Part shown: positions 1 through 9,612 of the stretch, one piece after another
Numbering within the stretch: position 1 is the first letter of the stretch
Layout: every line of letters begins with the position of its first letter
From: Actinomycetes bacterium
Lineage (GTDB): Bacteria; Actinomycetota; Actinomycetes; DATJPE01
DNA: 64,000 bases
Assembly: GCA_035506535.1 (NCBI GenBank)
Contig: DATJPE010000093.1
Location: forward strand, 57,828 to 121,827
Direction: 5' to 3'
Program-made: the position numbers and the translations under genes
Notes under the pieces: generated by a model
The model's input: only the letters and a program-made list of their open reading frames with translations
The model's database searches: none
What the model was told of the DNA's origin: nothing

Positions 1-1602
<1,602 letters not shown>

Positions 1603-1608
1603 GGGTGC

Positions 1609-1926
1609 TCAGCTCCTGACGGTCGGGAGGTCGATGAGGACGTCGCCGCCCTCGACGGTGACGGGATAGACGGCGACGGGGGCTACCGCAGGTGGCCCGG
1701 AGGGACGTCCGGTCGCCAGGTCGAAGCGGGAGCCGTGCAGCCAGCACTCGATCGTCTCGCCGTCGACGTCACCGTCGGAGAGGCTGACCTCGGCGTGGGT
1801 GCACACGTCGTCCACGGCGTGCACGGCAGCCGCGGTCCGGACGAGGCAGAGCGAGGCGTCCCCGAGGTCGACCCGGATCGCGGTGCCGACCGGCAGGTCG
1901 TCGAGCGCGCACGCACGTACTTGCAT
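1609..1926 (-). CDS. Small Rieske-type ferredoxin within the suf operon
   Basis: A 105-residue soluble Rieske [2Fe-2S] protein of the non-heme oxygenase ferredoxin type. The cluster ligands are visible as CTH (C42, H44) and CWLH (C61, H64), and no signal peptide or membrane segment is present. It lies between sufD and sufC; its ATG overlaps the sufD stop by 4 nt (ATGA). A gene of this type is often found in actinobacterial suf operons, where an electron-transfer role in cluster assembly is supposed but I cannot prove it from sequence. It could also serve an oxygenase elsewhere. Confidence 0.92.
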   Translation of the reverse strand: MQVRACALDDLPVGTAIRVDLGDASLCLVRTAAAVHAVDDVCTHAEVSLSDGDVDGETIECWLHGSRFDLATGRPSGPPAVAPVAVYPVTVEGGDVLIDLPTVRS

Positions 1927-3056
1927 CAGGACCTCACCTGCTCCAGCTCGGCGTCGATCGCCCGCATCAGCCGCTCCTGCACGTCGGGGACGCCGATGTG
2001 CTGCAGCAGGTCGGCGAAGAAGCCTCGGACCACCAGCCGCCGGGCCTCGTCCTCGGGGATGCCCCGCGCCTGCAGGTAGAACAGCTGCTCGTCGTCGAAT
2101 CGTCCCGTCGCGCTCGCATGTCCGGCGCGCACGATCTCGCCGGTCTCGATCTCGAGGTTCGGGACGGAGTCGGCCCTGGCTCCGTCGGTGAGCAGCAGGT
2201 TGCGGTTCAGCTCGTAGGTGTCGGTCCCGACGGCGTCGGCTCGGATGAGGACGTCGCCGACCCACACCGCGCGAGCCCCCGCTCCTTGCAGAGCGCCCTT
2301 GAACACCACGTTGCTGCGGCAGTGCGGGAGCGCATGGTCGATGAAGGAGCGGTGCTCGAGGTGCTGGCCGGCGTCGGCGAAGTAGAGCCCGTAGAGGTCG
2401 GCGGACCCGCCGGGGCCGGAGTAGCCGACGGTCTCGACGAGCCGGACGGACTCACCGCCGAAGGTGACGGTGAAGGTGCGCAGCCGCGCGTCCCGGCCGA
2501 CCAACGCGGCGATGTGGCCGGTGTGCACCGCGTCGTCGTCCCACAGCTGGAGGAACGCGACGTCGAGCACCGCTCGGTCGCCCAGGCGGACGGATACGAG
2601 CTCGGAGTACGTGGCGCTGCCGGTCCGCTCGAACACCACGACCGCACGTGAGCCCGCGCCGGCCTCGACGAGCAGATGTCCCCGGACGTCGCCGCCGGCC
2701 CCGTGGGCGCGCAACACGATCGGTTCGTCGACCTCGACGCCGTCGCCGATGCGCAGCGCCGTCGCCCCTCCGGACAGCGCGACGGCCAGGGCGGCCGCGC
2801 GGTCGACGGGGGGCTCGACGGTCCGCGCCCGCGCCTGCGCCGGCTCGAGCTCGACGAGCTCGACGCCCGGCGGCAGCGGGGTCGTCGACCACTCGAGATG
2901 GCCGTCGGCCGGGGCGTCGGCGAGGACGGTCCGCAGCCGACGCAGCGGGGTGAACCGCCACTCCTCCTCGCGCCCGGTCGGCATCGGGTGGTCCTCGAGG
3001 GCGAAGGAACGGCTGAGGGAGCCGCGGTCGAGGACGGGCAGGTGCGACACGCCCAT
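1926..3056 (-). CDS. sufD: Fe-S cluster assembly protein SufD
   Basis: SufD pairs with SufB and SufC to form the cluster scaffold. The 376-residue product begins MGVSHLPVLDRGS, carries the N-terminal PTGREEEWRFTPLRRL motif near residue 26, and ends with the SufB/SufD core: HLEHRSFIDHALPHCRSN, FKGALQGAGARAVWVGDV and the conserved ATGRFDDEQLFYLQARGIPEDEARRL region split across its C-terminal part. Upstream in-frame codons inside sufB were rejected because the ATG at 3056 lies 2 nt after the sufB stop and matches family length. It is second in the suf operon after sufB. Confidence 0.96.
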   Translation of the reverse strand: MGVSHLPVLDRGSLSRSFALEDHPMPTGREEEWRFTPLRRLRTVLADAPADGHLEWSTTPLPPGVELVELEPAQARARTVEPPVDRAAALAVALSGGATALRIGDGVEVDEPIVLRAHGAGGDVRGHLLVEAGAGSRAVVVFERTGSATYSELVSVRLGDRAVLDVAFLQLWDDDAVHTGHIAALVGRDARLRTFTVTFGGESVRLVETVGYSGPGGSADLYGLYFADAGQHLEHRSFIDHALPHCRSNVVFKGALQGAGARAVWVGDVLIRADAVGTDTYELNRNLLLTDGARADSVPNLEIETGEIVRAGHASATGRFDDEQLFYLQARGIPEDEARRLVVRGFFADLLQHIGVPDVQERLMRAIDAELEQVRS

Positions 3057-3058
3057 GG

Positions 3059-5632
3059 TCAGCCCACGGCCCCTTCCATCTGGAGCTCGATCAGCCGGTT
3101 CAGCTCGAGGGCGTACTCCATCGGCAGCTCCCGCGCGATCGGCTCGATGAAGCCGCGCACGATCATCGCCATGGCCTCCTCCTCGGACAGGCCGCGGCTC
3201 ATCAGGTAGAACAGCTGCTCCTCGCTGACCCTGGACACCGTCGCCTCGTGCCCCATCGAGACGTCGTCCTCGCGGACGTCGACGTAGGGATAGGTGTCCG
3301 AGCGGCTGACGTCGTCGACCAGCAGCGCGTCGCAGCGCACGGTGGACCGCGAGCGGGTCGCCCCCTTCTGGACCTGGACCAGGCCGCGATAGGACGTACG
3401 TCCTCCGCCGCGGGCCACCGACTTCGACACGATCGCCGAGGACGTGTCCGGCGCGCAGTGCACCATCTTCGAGCCGGCGTCCTGGTGCTGCCCCTCCCCC
3501 GCGAACGCGATCGACAGCGTCTCGCCCTTGGCGTGCGGGCCCATGAGGAAGACCGCCGGGTACTTCATGGTGACCTTGGACCCGAGGTTGCCGTCGATCC
3601 ACTCCATCGTCGCGCCCTCGGCCGCGGTCGCCCGCTTGGTCACGAGGTTGTAGACGTTGGTGGACCAGTTCTGGATCGTGGTGTAGCGGACACGGGCGTT
3701 GCGCTTGACCACGATCTCGACGACCGCGGAGTGCAGCGAGTCCGACGAGTAGATCGGTGCAGTACACCCCTCAACGTAGTGCACGTAGGAGTCCTCGTCG
3801 GCGATGATCAGCGTCCGTTCGAACTGGCCCATGTTCTCGGTGTTGATCCGGAAGTAGGCCTGCAGCGGGATCTCGACGTGGACGCCCTTGGGCACGTAGA
3901 TGAACGAGCCGCCGGACCACACCGCGGTGTTCAACGCCGAGAACTTGTTGTCCCCGGCGGGGATCACTGACGCGAAGTACTCGCGGAAGAGGTCGTCGTG
4001 CTCCTTCAGCCCGGTGTCGGTATCGAGGAAGATGACGCCCTGCTGCTCGAGGTCCTCGCGGATCTGGTGGTAGACGACCTCGCTGTTGTGCACCACCATC
4101 CCGTCCGCGACGAAATTGTGCGGTCCGTCCACCTCGATGTCGTAGACCGGAACGATGTCGTAGGGCTCGACTGAGATGACCTGTTCGAAACCGATCCACT
4201 CATCTGTGTGGTTGCGCAGATTCACCCCACCCGAGCTCTGCGAGTGTGGGAAGGACCTGGCGACACCCAGATTCGCGAGGCGCTTGGGGTTACGTAGTCC
4301 CAGCCTCGTGACATCGCCACCGATGCGGATACGGAATGCGCCACCCAAGCGAGAGGGGTCGTGCCTGTACGCCTGCGCGAACCCCCACGGCCCGCCTGCG
4401 CGCAGCCCCGACAGCTCAGCGAGCTCGATGGCCTGTTCGATCAGGGGGGAACTCACACACGTGAGCACCACGCTGTGCGTTGCTGGATGCACGTAGCCAT
4501 CGGCATCGATCCATCCGCCCAGAAAGGCAAGTCGCTGCTCCTCAGGCAGTCCGAAGACCCAGTCCGGCACTCGCTTGGTCTTCGAGGTGCCCGCGAAGCC
4601 GAGGTCCCACAGCCAAGAGACAAGTGCTTTCGAGTTGATGACGACACGCACATCGTCTGCCTCGATGGTTCGCAGGCCGAACTGCTCAGCGACGACTCGC
4701 GCGATCTCGGCGCGCACCGCGCCATCGGTAGCCGGGATGGCGAACTGAACCCGATGGGTCTTGCCGGAGTCCTGCAGGTTGCCATCGCCGAGGAACAGGC
4801 CCAGCAACCACATGAGATCGGCGTTCGTGCTCGCCGGGCCGTGAACCGGGCTCTCGAGGTGGTGTGGTCCAGCGTGCAACGAAGGCAGCGCGTAGGGCTC
4901 CCCGAACGTGGGGAGTTTGCAAGGAACGGCAACGAAGTCGCCTGGCTTGAGTTCACCGACAGTGATCCATTGCCGGACCCAGCGCGCGCGACGACTGGAC
5001 GGAGCACGCTCGTCGCGCAAGGCGAGCATCGGATGATTGTCCGTCGCCCGGAACTTCATCCGACGTCGAGGACTGACTGTCACCTCGTAGGTCTGGCGAG
5101 TGCCCGTTTCCGCAGCTGACTTGACCGGCGCAACCACGAACCTGCCCGCAGCCTCGTCGTAGGAGAACACCCGGTCGCCGGGCTCGATCTCCTTGATCAT
5201 GATCTGCCCACGATTCGCGGTCCAGACCTTGGTGCGGCCCTCACAACATTCGTATTGAGCGGCCACGCCGGCGACGAGGCGCTGCTTCTCGGCCTCGGGG
5301 ATGCCCAGACGGTCGTAGGTGTTCTTGATGTCCGGGGGCAGCTCCTCCCAGGAGGCGGCCTGCTTCTCGGTCGAGCGTACGAAGTACTTGATGTTGTCGA
5401 AGTCGATGGCGGACAGGTCGGCGCCCCACGTCGGCATCGGCTTCTTCTCGAACAGGCGCAGACCCTTGAGGCGCATGTCGAGCATCCACTGGGGCTCGCC
5501 CTTGAGCGCTGAGATCTCGCGGACGACCTCCTCCGAGAGCCCGCGGCGCGCGAGGGCGCCCGCCACGTCGGGGTCGGCCCAGCCGTACTCGTAGCGGCCC
5601 AGTCCCTCGAGCTGATCGTGGGTGGAGGTCAT
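3059..5632 (-). CDS. sufB: Fe-S cluster scaffold SufB, intein-containing precursor
   Basis: Core scaffold subunit of the SufBCD complex. The precursor is 857 residues: an N-extein of 128 residues ([20 protein letters not shown] onward), a 388-residue intein, and a C-extein of 341 residues starting [11 protein letters not shown]. Removing the intein leaves 469 residues, the normal SufB length, with the conserved ending [20 protein letters not shown]. Function therefore requires protein splicing. The ATG overlaps the stop of the upstream sufR-like regulator by 4 nt, and sufD follows after 2 nt. The reading frame is continuous, so this is an intein and not a frameshift or disrupted gene. Confidence 0.97.
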   Translation of the reverse strand: MTSTHDQLEGLGRYEYGWADPDVAGALARRGLSEEVVREISALKGEPQWMLDMRLKGLRLFEKKPMPTWGADLSAIDFDNIKYFVRSTEKQAASWEELPPDIKNTYDRLGIPEAEKQRLVAGVAAQYECCEGRTKVWTANRGQIMIKEIEPGDRVFSYDEAAGRFVVAPVKSAAETGTRQTYEVTVSPRRRMKFRATDNHPMLALRDERAPSSRRARWVRQWITVGELKPGDFVAVPCKLPTFGEPYALPSLHAGPHHLESPVHGPASTNADLMWLLGLFLGDGNLQDSGKTHRVQFAIPATDGAVRAEIARVVAEQFGLRTIEADDVRVVINSKALVSWLWDLGFAGTSKTKRVPDWVFGLPEEQRLAFLGGWIDADGYVHPATHSVVLTCVSSPLIEQAIELAELSGLRAGGPWGFAQAYRHDPSRLGGAFRIRIGGDVTRLGLRNPKRLANLGVARSFPHSQSSGGVNLRNHTDEWIGFEQVISVEPYDIVPVYDIEVDGPHNFVADGMVVHNSEVVYHQIREDLEQQGVIFLDTDTGLKEHDDLFREYFASVIPAGDNKFSALNTAVWSGGSFIYVPKGVHVEIPLQAYFRINTENMGQFERTLIIADEDSYVHYVEGCTAPIYSSDSLHSAVVEIVVKRNARVRYTTIQNWSTNVYNLVTKRATAAEGATMEWIDGNLGSKVTMKYPAVFLMGPHAKGETLSIAFAGEGQHQDAGSKMVHCAPDTSSAIVSKSVARGGGRTSYRGLVQVQKGATRSRSTVRCDALLVDDVSRSDTYPYVDVREDDVSMGHEATVSRVSEEQLFYLMSRGLSEEEAMAMIVRGFIEPIARELPMEYALELNRLIELQMEGAVG
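4085..5248 (-). other. Intein in SufB with LAGLIDADG homing endonuclease domain
   Basis: In-frame 388-residue insertion between E128 and the next extein residue S. It starts CCEGRTKVW, matching the C1-x2-G-x-T-x-V pattern of splicing block A. Block B TDNH lies at 69-72. Two dodecapeptide motifs of a LAGLIDADG endonuclease appear as LGLFLGDG (149-156) and LGGWIDADG (243-251), with the acidic residues intact. The end [12 protein letters not shown] gives the expected His-Asn, followed by Ser as +1 nucleophile. All splicing residues are present, so it should be active. Its base composition is modestly less GC-rich than the flanking operon (37 G+C in 4201-4260), consistent with horizontal entry. 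Confidence 0.96.
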
Positions 5633-6333
5633 CGGGCGGTCCTCTCCGGGGTCCGGGTGACGCGGGGTATCGAGGTGGTGCAGACGTGGTCGCCGTGGGC
5701 GATGGTCGCGAGGCGCTGGACGTGGCTGCCGACGAGCTCGGCGAAGGCCTCGGTCTCGGCCTCGCACAGCTGCGGGAAGGCCGCGGCGACGTGCGCGACG
5801 GGGCAGCGGTGCTGGCAGATCTGGAAGCCGCCGGCGGTGGGGGCAGCGGAGGCGGCGTAGCCCTCGGCGGTCAGTGCCTGGGCCAGCGCTTCCGCCCGGT
5901 GCTCGGGGGCCGCCGCGGCGACGGCCGGCCGTACGCGTTCGGCGAGGGCGGCGACCCGGTGGCGGGCGAAGTCGAGCACGGCCTCGTCCCCGAGCGCCCG
6001 CTGCAGGGTGCGCAGGGCGTCGAGCGCGAGATCGTCGTAGTCCTGCCCGAAGCTGTCCCGCCCGGCCTCCGTCAGCGTGAAGACCCGCGCGGGCCGTCCG
6101 CGCCCGCGACGGCCCACTGGCCCGTACGGCGGCCGTTCGCGGGCCTCCACGAGGCCGTCGGCGCACAGCAGGTCCAGGTGGCGGCGAACGGCGGCGCTGG
6201 TCAGGCCCAGCCGGGCGGCCAGCCCGGCCGCCGTGGCGGGCCCGTCGGCGAGCAGCGAGCGCACGACGTGCTCGCGCGTGCCGGCGGCGTCGACAACGCG
6301 CCTGCCAGCGACCCGGTCACCCGCGAATTTCAC
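5629..6333 (-). CDS. sufR: SufR-like Fe-S-sensing transcriptional regulator
   Basis: A 234-residue winged-helix regulator heading the suf operon. The N-terminal half holds the helix-turn-helix ([20 protein letters not shown] near 33-52) followed by a basic wing rich in GRRGRGRP. The C-terminal half has clustered cysteines [10 protein letters not shown] and FPQLCEAE plus a later CTTS, the arrangement SufR-type proteins use to bind an Fe-S cluster. In known systems the cluster-bound form represses suf, and repression lifts when clusters are damaged. The start is GTG at 6333, placed inside a perfect inverted repeat, and its stop overlaps the sufB start by 4 nt. Autoregulation is inferred. Confidence 0.9.
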   Translation of the reverse strand: MKFAGDRVAGRRVVDAAGTREHVVRSLLADGPATAAGLAARLGLTSAAVRRHLDLLCADGLVEARERPPYGPVGRRGRGRPARVFTLTEAGRDSFGQDYDDLALDALRTLQRALGDEAVLDFARHRVAALAERVRPAVAAAAPEHRAEALAQALTAEGYAASAAPTAGGFQICQHRCPVAHVAAAFPQLCEAETEAFAELVGSHVQRLATIAHGDHVCTTSIPRVTRTPERTAR

Positions 6334-6345
6334 AACAGCATTGTG
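6331..6345. promoter_or_regulatory. Candidate operator palindrome at the sufR start
   Basis: CACAA-N5-TTGTG is a perfect inverted repeat that includes the GTG start codon of sufR. In the sufR direction CACAAT sits about 7 nt before the GTG and could be a weak -10 element of a leaderless transcript. It lies in the 80-bp space between sufR and the divergent sigma gene, so a bound SufR could control its own operon. No other copy was noticed in the suf region. Confidence 0.5.
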
Positions 6346-6413
6346 TCCTAATCCACCGACAGCCGCCAGCTGGGGGGTGCATCCGCGGCCCGGGGACGAG
6401 GCGAAGAACAGAT

Positions 6414-7016
6414 GTGTCGACGGCAGTGGTGGGCTCGCGCAGCGCGCTCGCGGCGTCTAGCGTCGTGACCGTGCTCGACGACAGCGAGGTGGCCGCCGGC
6501 TTCGGTTCCGGGGACGAGACCTGCCTGCGCGAGGCCTACCTCCGCTGGTCGCCCCTGGTGCACACGGTGGCCCTGCGCTCCCTCGGGGTCGCCGCCGACG
6601 CCGAGGACGTGACGCAGACGGTGTTCGTGCGCGCCTGGCAGAGCCGGGAACGGTTCCGGCCGGAGGAGGGCAGCCTCGCGGGCTGGCTGCTCGGCATCAC
6701 CCGCCACGTGGTGGCCGACCGCTGGGCGGCCCGGGCCCGGGAGGCGCGGCTGCACGAGGCGGCGTCCGCCCAGCTGGGACCGCCGGTGATCGAGGCGCCG
6801 GTCGACGGGATCGCCGACCGGGTCCTGGTCGCCGACGAGCTCGCCCGGCTGGGCCAGCCGCAGCGGCGCATCCTGGAGCTGGCCTTCCTCGAAGACCTGA
6901 CCCACACCCAGATCGCCAGTGTCCTCAACCTGCCGCTGGGTACCGTGAAGAGCCACATCCGCCGCTCTCTGGACCGGCTGCGCACGCGTTTGGAGGTGGA
7001 CGGTGCCGCACTGTGA
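6414..7016 (+). CDS. ECF-type RNA polymerase sigma factor
   Basis: A 200-residue extracytoplasmic-function sigma factor. Region 2 is seen as LREAYLRWSPLVHTVALRSL and AEDVTQTVFVRAWQ, with GWLLGITRHVVADRW completing the core-binding part. Region 4 holds the QRRILELAFLEDLTHTQIA and LPLGTVKSHIRRSLDRLR helix-turn-helix. The ATG at 6414 has a purine-rich GAGGCGAAG upstream; GTG codons at 6465 and 6471 give a more usual N-terminus (VTVLDDSEV) and are real alternatives. The last codons overlap the start of the anti-sigma gene by 14 nt, so the pair is co-translated. It diverges from the suf operon; no target genes can be deduced. Confidence 0.93.
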   Translation: MSTAVVGSRSALAASSVVTVLDDSEVAAGFGSGDETCLREAYLRWSPLVHTVALRSLGVAADAEDVTQTVFVRAWQSRERFRPEEGSLAGWLLGITRHVVADRWAARAREARLHEAASAQLGPPVIEAPVDGIADRVLVADELARLGQPQRRILELAFLEDLTHTQIASVLNLPLGTVKSHIRRSLDRLRTRLEVDGAAL

Positions 7017-7725
7017 CGCGGAGACCCTCGCCCTCCGCGCGATCGGTGAGACGGTCCCGGCGGACGACGAGGCGCACCTGCTCGCCTGTCCCGCCTGCCA
7101 GAGCGCCCTGGACCAGTTGCAGGCCGTCGTGACGACCGCGCGCGCGGCCGCCGCCGAGCCAACCCTCGTCGCCCCGCCGGACACGGTGTGGCACTCCATC
7201 GCCGACCGGCTCGACCTCCTCGACCGCTCCGCCCCGACCGCCGCGGGCGCGGCCGCACCGACGCCAATCAGCGTCGCGCGGAGCCGGCGCCGCCCCTCGG
7301 TGGTGGTGGGCCTGGTGGCCGCGGCCGCCGTACTCGTGGGTCTCGTGGTCGGCGCCGGGACCGTGAGCGCCGTCCACCACGCCCACGGTGGCGAGGTCCT
7401 CGCGCAGACCGCACTCGAACCCGTCGCGACCGGTGACGCCCACGGGCTGGCCACGCTGCGCAGCACGCACGGCGGCGACGTGCTGGACGTCGACCTGCGC
7501 GGACTGCCCGCTCCGGACGGCTACTACGAGGTGTGGCTGATGAACGCGCAGACCGGTGGAGCGGTCTCCCTCGGCTCGCTCGACGCGTCGCGCCAGAACA
7601 CCTTCGACGTGCCCTCGGGACTGGACCTGGCGGCCTTCCCGTACGTCGACGTCTCGCTTGAGCCCTTCGACGGCAACCCGGCGCACAGCGCCGACAGCGT
7701 GGCCCGCGGGCGCATCGGCCCCTGA
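7003..7725 (+). CDS. RskA-type membrane anti-sigma factor
   Basis: A 240-residue single-pass membrane protein that should hold the preceding sigma factor inactive. The N-terminal cytoplasmic part has a zinc anti-sigma motif H-x3-C-x2-C (H25, C29, C32). One transmembrane helix spans about 99-120 (VVVGLVAAAAVLVGLVVGAG). The outer C-terminal half has the RskA-like beta domain with YYEVWLMNAQTG and FDVPSGLDLAAFPYVDVSLE. The GTG start at 7003 lies inside the sigma gene. Release is expected through regulated proteolysis, as for related pairs; the inducing signal is unknown. Confidence 0.9.
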   Translation: MPHCDAETLALRAIGETVPADDEAHLLACPACQSALDQLQAVVTTARAAAAEPTLVAPPDTVWHSIADRLDLLDRSAPTAAGAAAPTPISVARSRRRPSVVVGLVAAAAVLVGLVVGAGTVSAVHHAHGGEVLAQTALEPVATGDAHGLATLRSTHGGDVLDVDLRGLPAPDGYYEVWLMNAQTGGAVSLGSLDASRQNTFDVPSGLDLAAFPYVDVSLEPFDGNPAHSADSVARGRIGP

Positions 7726-7777
7726 CGACGCCTCGGGGCCGGGTCCGACGCGTGGATCGCGCCGGGGACCGACCACC

Positions 7778-7783
7778 TACGCT
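7778..7783 (+). promoter_or_regulatory. Candidate -10 element before ctaA
   Basis: TACGCT fits the actinobacterial TANNNT -10 pattern and ends 8 nt before the ctaA GTG, a spacing expected for a leaderless transcript. No -35 is evident. The site lies in the 66-bp gap after the anti-sigma gene. Confidence 0.3.
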
Positions 7784-7791
7784 GGCTGTCC

Positions 7792-8727
7792 GTGGTGCTC
7801 GCTCCCGTCCGGACCCCGACCCGCTCGGCGGGATCGGCGCTGGAGCGGCGCACGTACACGGCGCTGGTGCTCGCGCAGTGCCTGATCGTCTTCACCGGCG
7901 GGCTGGTCCGGCTGACCGGGTCCGGGCTCGGGTGCCCCACCTGGCCGGACTGCGTGCACGGCTCCCTGACACCGGTACGCCACCAGGCCCAGGGCATCCA
8001 CTCCGCGGTCGAGTTCGGCAACCGGCTGCTCACCTTCGTCCTCCTGATCGTCGTCGTCGCCTCGGTCGTCGTGGCCATGCGCCGGCGCCCCCGGCGCGCC
8101 CCCCTGGTCTGGCTCGCCTGGGGCGGTGTCCTCGGCGTGCTGGCCCAGGCGGTCCTCGGCGGGATCACCGTGCGGACCCACCTGAACCCGCTCTCCGTGG
8201 CGGCGCACTTCCTGCTCTCCATGGCCCTCATCGCGGTCGCGGTCGCCCTGCAGCAGCGCGCCCAGGACGGCGGGGACGACCCGCCGCGGGCCGCCGTACG
8301 GCGCGAACTGCTCGTCGCGGGGCGCGCGCTGGTCCCGCTCGCCGCCGCGGTGCTGGCCGTCGGCACCCTGGTGACCGGGAGCGGGCCGCACGCCGGGGAC
8401 GAGCACACCCACCGGCTGCACCTCGACCCGCGGACCCTCGCCTGGCTGCACGCGGACCTGGTCATGCTCCTCGTCGGGCTCACGGTCGCGACCTGGCTCG
8501 GTCTGCGGGTCACCGACGCCCCCTGGCGCGCCCAGCGGCGGTTGCTCGTCCTCCTGGGCGTGATCGCCGCCCAGGGCGCCATCGGCTACACCCAGTACTT
8601 CACGGGGGTGCCGGCCTGGCTGGTCGCGCTGCACATCGCCGGGGCCTGCGCGGTGTGGGTCGCGACGCTGCGCGTGCCGTACGTGCTGCGCACGCGCGGT
8701 CCCTCCGCGGCCGCCTCAGGCGCCTGA
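7792..8727 (+). CDS. ctaA: Heme A synthase (COX15/CtaA)
   Basis: Integral membrane enzyme that oxidises the C8 methyl of heme O to give heme A for aa3-type cytochrome oxidase. The 311-residue protein has about eight transmembrane helices. Family signs are FTGGLVRLTGSGLGCPTWPDC near residues 34-54, histidines in HSAVEFGNRL, VAAHFLLSM, LHADLVM and LHIAGA as heme ligands, and VLGGITVRTHLNP. The GTG start at 7792 is followed directly by a second GTG. It points towards and overlaps by 12 nt the end of a convergent ATP-grasp gene, with ctaB just beyond on the opposite strand. Confidence 0.95.
   Translation: MVLAPVRTPTRSAGSALERRTYTALVLAQCLIVFTGGLVRLTGSGLGCPTWPDCVHGSLTPVRHQAQGIHSAVEFGNRLLTFVLLIVVVASVVVAMRRRPRRAPLVWLAWGGVLGVLAQAVLGGITVRTHLNPLSVAAHFLLSMALIAVAVALQQRAQDGGDDPPRAAVRRELLVAGRALVPLAAAVLAVGTLVTGSGPHAGDEHTHRLHLDPRTLAWLHADLVMLLVGLTVATWLGLRVTDAPWRAQRRLLVLLGVIAAQGAIGYTQYFTGVPAWLVALHIAGACAVWVATLRVPYVLRTRGPSAAASGA
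8716..8727. other. Shared palindromic 3' ends of two convergent genes
   Basis: The 12-bp sequence TCAGGCGCCTGA is its own reverse complement and encodes Ser-Gly-Ala-stop on both strands. It therefore forms the last three codons and stop of both ctaA (plus) and the ATP-grasp gene (minus). Transcripts from both strands would share complementary ends. Confidence 0.95.
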
Positions 8728-9612
8728 CGCGCCGAGCCGGTCGAGCACGACGTCGACCAGGCGGTCGGCGCTGCCCTCGGCGAGGAAGAGGAACAGCAGC
8801 GGCTCGGTGAGCTCCAGCTCCATGAGGCGCAGCTCGCCGCTGGCGTCACGCACGAGGTCGACCCGGGCCCAGGCGCACCGGCTCTCCAGCGGCTCGGCGG
8901 CGAGGACCCGGCGCACGGCGGCCGCCAGCTCGGCGGTCAGCCGGCCCAGCCCCCTCGCGTCACCGGTGCCGCCCTCGGTCAGCGCGGGCACCTTGGTGAT
9001 CACGTGGCTGGGCTCCCCGCCCAGGACGATCACCGAGTACTCCCCCTCGGAGTCCACCGCGTGCTGATAGGGCTGGACCATCGCGACCCGCCCGTTCGCC
9101 AGCAGCGTCGCGACATGACCGGCAGCCAGCCCCGGGTCCTCCGTGCGCAGCGTGTCCCTCGCGCCCGCGGAGACGGCCGGCTTGACGACGAGGTCCGGCC
9201 CGACGGCGGCGAGATCTCCCGGCTCGGGCGGGGTCTCCCCGGGGGCGTACCACCAGGTGGGGACGACAGGTACCCCAGCCGCCTCCAGATCGCGCAGGTA
9301 GGTCTTGTCGGTGTTGCGCTCGACCACCTCGACCGGGTTGAGCAACCGGGTCTGGCGGGCGACGGCGCGGGCCCACGCCAGGAAGTCCGGATAGCGCAGC
9401 GGGTAGTCCCACGTGCTGCGCACGAGGACCGCGGGGTAGGCCGACCACGGGGCCTGGGCGTCGTCCCACGCGAAGGCGTCCAGCTGGATCCCTCGCCGAG
9501 CGAAGGCGTCCGTCACGAGCGGGAGGTCGTAGTCGGTGTCCGGCCGACCCGGGTCCTCCACGTAGGTGGCATAGGCGATGCGGTCCAGCCGATCGCTGCG
9601 GGGCGAGGTCAC
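8716..9612 (-). CDS. ATP-grasp family ligase of unknown substrate
   Basis: A 298-residue protein of the ATP-grasp superfamily (RimK/glutathione synthetase-like). Visible signs are RSTWDYPLRYPDF near residue 65, the DKTYLRDLEAAGVPVVPTWW segment that opens the ATP-grasp fold, PDLVVKPAVSAGARDT as the lysine-bearing nucleotide-binding strand, ARVDLVRD and LMELELTEPLLFL with the acidic residues that bind metal. The start is GTG at 9612, overlapping the ctaB stop by 4 nt, so it is translationally coupled to ctaB. It would join a carboxylate to an amine or similar group, but no substrate can be named. A role linked to heme A is only suggested by position. Confidence 0.85.
   Translation of the reverse strand: MTSPRSDRLDRIAYATYVEDPGRPDTDYDLPLVTDAFARRGIQLDAFAWDDAQAPWSAYPAVLVRSTWDYPLRYPDFLAWARAVARQTRLLNPVEVVERNTDKTYLRDLEAAGVPVVPTWWYAPGETPPEPGDLAAVGPDLVVKPAVSAGARDTLRTEDPGLAAGHVATLLANGRVAMVQPYQHAVDSEGEYSVIVLGGEPSHVITKVPALTEGGTGDARGLGRLTAELAAAVRRVLAAEPLESRCAWARVDLVRDASGELRLMELELTEPLLFLFLAEGSADRLVDVVLDRLGASGA

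Noticed and set aside
3059..5632. sufB as a frameshifted or broken gene because of its length
   Set aside because: The frame is continuous and the extra 388 residues have every intein splicing motif.
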